8,911 bases of DNA from Oscillospiraceae bacterium (GTDB lineage: Bacteria; Bacillota; Clostridia; Oscillospirales; Oscillospiraceae): NCBI GenBank assembly GCA_902783825.1, contig CACZSJ010000232.1, positions 1 to 8,911 of the forward strand. The letters run 5' to 3'. The position numbers were made by a program, and so were the translations under genes. Positions 7,801 to 8,911 of the stretch are shown here, in pieces. How positions within the stretch are numbered: the stretch's first letter is position 1; every line of letters starts with the position of its first letter. The notes beneath the pieces were generated by a model. It made no database searches. It was not told the DNA's origin and worked only from the letters and a program-made list of their open reading frames with translations.

Positions 7801-8805
7801 TTCACTATAGATTGCATAACCGGCATCCGATGGGCGATAATATCCAGACCCGATCGCGCCCTCCAGAACCAGTTGCGTACCCACTGGGAATTCCCCGGAA
7901 ACGCTGATCGTTTCCGTATCCTCGTAATGCGTAGCACCCAGAGTCATGTACGCATATTCCACCTCGCCGGAGCGGGCAGGCGCCTCGCGTTTGGTTTCTT
8001 TCTTGACCAGCGCAAACTGACCGGGCGCTTTCGCCGTAAAGCAAAAGCTCTCGGTTTTTGCATCGTATGTATAGGAAAGCTCTTCGCCCTGCTTCGCCTC
8101 CGGAGCAAAATACACCAGCTTGCCTTCCACGGCCTTCATGCCGCGAAAGACCAGGGTAACTCCCTCATCTGGCAGATTGCCTTCTACCAGCCGGATCTCC
8201 CAGGCGTGCAGCAGCTTGCCTCCCGCCAGTTCGGCGAGAGACTGCGTCTCCTTGCCAGCCGGATCCAGCTCGGTCACCGACAGCTTCGCGTTCTCACTCA
8301 GCCCCTCGGCGCTGACCGTGACCTCGGCTGTGAGCAGCTTTGCCTCCACCTGCGCGGGCTTCTCCGTCTCCTTGGGCGGTTCCGTCTCCGCAGGAGGCTC
8401 TGTCTCCGCAGGCGGCTCTGTCTCCGCAGGCGGCTCCGTCTCCGCGGGCGGCTCCGTCTCCGCAGGCGGTTCCGTCTCCGCAGGCGGTTCCGTCTCCGCA
8501 GGAGGCTCTGTCTCCGCGGGCGGCTCCGTCTCCGCAGGCGGTTCCGTCTCCGCAGGAGGCTCTGTCTCCACAGGCGGCTCCGTCTCCTCAGGCGGCTCCG
8601 TCTCCGCGGGCGGCTCCGTCTCCGCGGGCGGCTCCGTCTCCGCGGGCGGCTCCGTCTCCTCAGGCGGCTCCGTCTCCGCAGGCGGCTCCGTCATGGCGGG
8701 AGGCTCCGTCCCTGTGCCCTCTGATGCGTAGCCAGTCGTCGGCAGCATGGAAAACAGCATCATCAACGCCAACAATAGACTTAAGATTCTCTTTCTCGAT
8801 CTCAT
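1807..8805 (-). CDS. Giant sortase-anchored, Cna_B-containing cell-wall adhesin (2,332 residues)
   Basis: This is a surface protein predicted to be exported and covalently wall-linked. I chose the ATG at 8805 because GGAGG lies four bases upstream and the protein then opens with a clean signal peptide (MRSRKR, hydrophobic core 7-21, cleavage near A27). Modules in order, residues approximate: 33-146, nineteen TEPPxE repeats; 157-268 and 284-430, two ZU5-like beta modules; 440-515, an InlB-B-repeat-like module (GYDFVNWTDEEGNVVSTEAT); 540-1450, a long unnamed region with Cys, Trp and Tyr between 996 and 1370; 1455-1590, DUF11-like (TDTLPKGLTY, LKNTA); 1600-1790, a second DUF11-like stretch; 1796-1935, SdrD_B-like (VWYDDNHDGIRG); 1938-2220, three Cna_B modules; 2221-2287, Pro/Thr stalk; KPKTG sorting motif (2292-2296); membrane helix 2302-2322; basic tail RKRRGKK. 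Position 1 of the motif is Lys instead of Leu, as in PKTG-type variants of Clostridia. Adhesion is inferred from architecture; no ligand is indicated. Hairpins and terminators follow closely, so it appears monocistronic. Confidence 0.93.
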   Translation of the reverse strand: MRSRKRILSLLLALMMLFSMLPTTGYASEGTGTEPPAMTEPPAETEPPEETEPPAETEPPAETEPPAETEPPEETEPPVETEPPAETEPPAETEPPAETEPPAETEPPAETEPPAETEPPAETEPPAETEPPAETEPPAETEPPKETEKPAQVEAKLLTAEVTVSAEGLSENAKLSVTELDPAGKETQSLAELAGGKLLHAWEIRLVEGNLPDEGVTLVFRGMKAVEGKLVYFAPEAKQGEELSYTYDAKTESFCFTAKAPGQFALVKKETKREAPARSGEVEYAYMTLGATHYEDTETISVSGEFPVGTQLVLEGAIGSGYYRPSDAGYAIYSELLEGKHQLEYNTMGFHFVDANGDEVLPRGDITLRLYFPSSIDLPNSIRSFAFFFAFVDDGSNVIPLTNSVIDMDNRCIETTTAYRTSTVLHPWRLLVVHPLRPIMRVSYSSDMGGRVSSKSESTSVTAYPRICTELSPPPEMDANVALAGSTALPKPGYDFVNWTDEEGNVVSTEATLTEEAILAHVGKLSSLYLAGKVQLAFQANHRLRDSAGATFTKSFGDFSVMVEVENASDFDVPLDQLHLVATRLDDDVAREIGLQGLKNDQYYEDSLGASPIKSAYGANFHFEDQDGRRVDPLNAVKITFVYEFDTTVTAQRMVYQPDGGTDEDVHVMQEHINKIEKGEAEFYSLTLGNFVLLDMARSYISELKLVEVVDGTAGWDSDNNPGNDDGPKNNVVRSFDSIAYSVAYSAQTYGNRDNYNKDYIFFEIELPVSLEEAEIDLASTINWRTSDTGYTYKRTVLDGKTVYTFAKKLVDPDNPENGYALPASGIIDFSVNVYGMPNGSTIQPVIRSWMDGNRENSKTLSDVPETMVSAVPKFNVQLKTINPSGTLSPENWDFSVGGDTARNKDAGNVYGWNTGYGMTLQLIGDNSKKLKGVEYPRGDIEFDVIIHAVFEYPDPNNAGNFLTVDLTGDNAPLIWYAGPNTLNGSFWDGRMLAGCDWASRYGAPYCWNYPPGNYAYKKPGYWMSSGTTQVAYCWDGGNWTVAESTEGAQLKLHCTVNDYAINGGFFPSNNPDQKNTYFTASTGVKNCYKACFSAGAFWVVVPENKIQEQYGTQGTVKLNAQVVNMRATSASGTTVADDPGTNNAQRITSDDQAQRALDFQIPGGTYSINCCYTNTIAFSQNTGEDLATPGKKISVLWYAENTTKGARSNAVGVHDALMKFDTETMHLDPIQGNLNAYGNAENTTFYYAYKPDGTGWASDQEQQEAKIEDLLYYPVRSAAHGVCVGVLAHFVDLTPRNEDQEFRSVAYLYVNDDLGLIGKTLQFTTAYRYIRLRDIPEDGVIPDIIRANRNGDEVEKAQYTELFRARGCCYRGMTIRGSKISDYFKKASYSADGTFSAGNGHKYYGDSVTIVAYTSRITKGVDTMRTAYSANKTDFSLDAGESIVDYKLTPGFDLGRLETWPNPETITITDTLPKGLTYMPNSATFGGSYVPNSEVGLSGTVENGLELQEDGETVFTECAFDKENGGVIRFTAVENSNGTTTLKWVIEGAEISKDGFPDLRYKALIDPGQKSGTQLKNTARMSTEVDSIPATSTNGRLTTYTIRVLSNGDVSITQTLNPKYYEVEQPLNYKIAYKNNSATRSYNQIMMATLPRLRGQGTAGLDSSYSGSYTVTDLKLTPEAGKTVNDYTLWYTTDSAGHNLTSKKIKLNEIQESGESGGVQWICATIGSDGVITVPEDMTSYVLVGPLSSLKSVTVDLTILPTGNSLGDTYWNNASTSNEHGSIEINATGRIINRFLEGLVWYDDNHDGIRGEDERLVKDQEITAVLYKATRAVNGEVVMSQQLKNGRYSFEQLPEGEYIVQFVRADGAPFDKQYHVTLKDVEPDTTDSDTDGEYDDNGQLLSGVTGIYAQPSLSDIIKSGHYLHSVRNVDMGLYETRDVSVKKIWNDDQTSHESITVQLLADGQASGDPVELSEENEWSYVWEKLDAYHDGTEITYEVKEPSVPNGYVAILSGDQENGYEITNTVYTQVTVSKSWDDGENQDGKRTESVGAQLLANGEKLGDPVSLREENDWTYTWKELDKFADGAKIQYSVEEVRVPQGYTVNVSREDEESFVFTMTNTHEPEKTEVKVEKKWDDADDADQLRPASITVQLLADGKACGEVVTLSAENEWKHSWTELDKYAEGKEIAYTVEETVKVDGYETTYAGDAESGFVITNTHEPPPPPTPTPTPTPTPTPTPTPTPTPTPTPTPTPTPTPTPTPTPTPTPTPTPTPTPKPTPSPTPTPTPSKSQKPKTGDDSQMGLWAGLMALSLVGAATGASVYLNGRKRRGKK
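1945..2145 (-). repeat. Hexamer repeat encoding Pro/Thr wall-spanning segment
   Basis: The stretch encodes 67 residues of alternating Pro: five Pro, then 25 uninterrupted Thr-Pro pairs (1981-2130), then KP TP SP TP TP TP. The 6-bp unit is mostly ACGCCG or ACCCCG with third-base changes. Such segments cross the peptidoglycan between adhesive modules and the sortase anchor. The unit is a multiple of three, so slippage would alter length without breaking the frame. Confidence 0.9.
2146..2994 (-). repeat. Three tandem Cna_B modules within the adhesin
   Basis: Each module of about 90 residues runs from a V-x-V-x-K-x-W start to a TNT end. The expected intramolecular isopeptide residues are visible in all three. 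The Lys is two before Trp (about 1944, 2034, 2133), Glu lies in the YxVxE strand (for example E2193), and Asn is in the terminal TNT (2024, 2120, 2217). Modules 1 and 3 share SITVQLLADG and ENEW almost exactly; module 2 is more diverged (SVGAQLLANG). This suggests duplication followed by drift. Known Cna_B domains form stalks that resist force and proteases. Confidence 0.85.
8375..8710 (-). repeat. Nineteen 18-bp tandem repeats encoding the TEPPxE stalk
   Basis: The 18-bp unit (plus strand GGCGGCTCCGTCTCCGCA and variants) occurs 19 times in exact register. It encodes TEPPAE with variants TEPPAM, TEPPEE, TEPPVE and TEPPKE. Silent changes (GGA or GGC, TCT, TCC or TTC) recur in groups, as if blocks of several units had been duplicated. 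The product is an acidic Pro-rich stalk directly after the signal peptide, at the far end from the wall anchor. Confidence 0.95.
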
Positions 8806-8809
8806 AGGA

Positions 8810-8814
8810 CCTCC
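8810..8814 (-). promoter_or_regulatory. Ribosome binding site of the adhesin gene
   Basis: GGAGG lies four bases before the ATG at 8805. It decides the start: a longer in-frame reading from a TTG at 8874 has no such site and would place 23 extra residues before an otherwise standard signal peptide. Confidence 0.8.
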
Positions 8815-8820
8815 GATTCC

Positions 8821-8863
8821 ATCTATCAATAAGCACGCCGCAGCACATAACGTCATGATAGAT
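8821..8863. repeat. Inverted repeat in the adhesin leader
   Basis: ATCTATCA (8821-8828) and TGATAGAT (8856-8863) form a perfect 8-bp inverted repeat separated by 27 bases. In the mRNA it would fold just upstream of the ribosome binding site. It could be a regulator half-site pair or an RNA stem; at this length chance is possible. Confidence 0.35.
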
Positions 8864-8873
8864 CTTTTATTCA

Positions 8874-8903
8874 ATACTATTTAAATAATTACAGTTCTTT
8901 CGA
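8874..8903 (-). promoter_or_regulatory. Candidate promoter of the adhesin gene
   Basis: On the minus strand TCGAAA (8898-8903) and TAGTAT (8874-8879) are 18 bases apart, in the most AT-rich stretch of the window. Each matches consensus at four of six positions. A transcript would have a leader of about 60 bases containing the inverted repeat. Other AT-rich alternatives exist in the same stretch. Confidence 0.3.
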
Positions 8904-8907
8904 GGAG
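8902..8907 (+). promoter_or_regulatory. Possible ribosome binding site of a divergent gene beyond the window
   Basis: GAGGAG on the plus strand, after an AT-rich stretch, ends four bases from the window edge. It would suit a divergently transcribed gene starting just outside. Nothing further can be seen. Confidence 0.2.
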
Positions 8908-8911
8908 CATA

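Noticed and set aside
8375..8710. CRISPR-like regular repeats
   Set aside because: The 18-bp units are contiguous with no spacers and are in frame within the adhesin.
2149..8724. Four long plus-strand open frames (2149-3474, 3643-4893, 5962-7350, 7504-8724) opposite the adhesin
   Set aside because: All are in the antisense register whose codons align with the adhesin codons. Stops there need TTA, CTA or TCA codons in the adhesin, which this GC-rich gene rarely uses. The products are His/Arg/Val-rich without domains.
8806..8874. Upstream extension of the adhesin to a TTG at 8874
   Set aside because: No ribosome site fits. The ATG at 8805 has GGAGG and begins a standard signal peptide.

Overview
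The window looks like part of the chromosome of a GC-rich, gut-type Clostridia species (Oscillospiraceae-like). The basis is a very large sortase-anchored surface protein with Pro/Thr/Glu repeats and Cna_B modules, a divergent PKTG-type sorting signal, strong GGAGG/GGGGG Shine-Dalgarno sites, U-tract terminators, and a TrsS-type radical SAM gene. The lineage is an inference from protein style and composition, not from a marker gene.

All well-supported genes lie on the minus strand, so transcription runs from high to low coordinates. About four fifths of the window (1807-8805) is one 2,332-residue cell-wall adhesin. In order it has a signal peptide, a Glu/Pro/Thr stalk made of nineteen 18-bp tandem repeats, N-terminal ZU5-like and InlB-B-repeat-like modules, a long unnamed Cys/Trp/Tyr-rich centre, DUF11-like modules, an SdrD_B-like calcium-type module, three Cna_B modules with all isopeptide residues present, a (Thr-Pro)25 wall-spanning segment, a KPKTG sorting motif, a membrane helix and a basic tail. 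Its leader (8806-8911) carries a good ribosome binding site, a possible promoter and an inverted repeat.

The gap 1506-1806 below the adhesin holds no gene. It has a hairpin and two U-tract hairpins in series, so the adhesin is probably a single-gene transcript insulated from what follows.

Below that, a promoter-like site and two or three tiny reading frames lead directly into a radical SAM gene of the TrsS type (1-1235), which runs off the left edge 411 codons in. The frame next to trsS reads like real protein but has no start codon. Deleting one G from a G5 run would join it to an upstream ATG and give a 61-residue protein ending one base before trsS. This is either a decayed or miscalled small gene, or a frameshift worth checking.

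The two transcription units show no functional link. The most unusual material is the Cys-rich centre of the adhesin, the tandem-repeat stalks that could vary in length, and the broken or frameshifted small ORF coupled to trsS.
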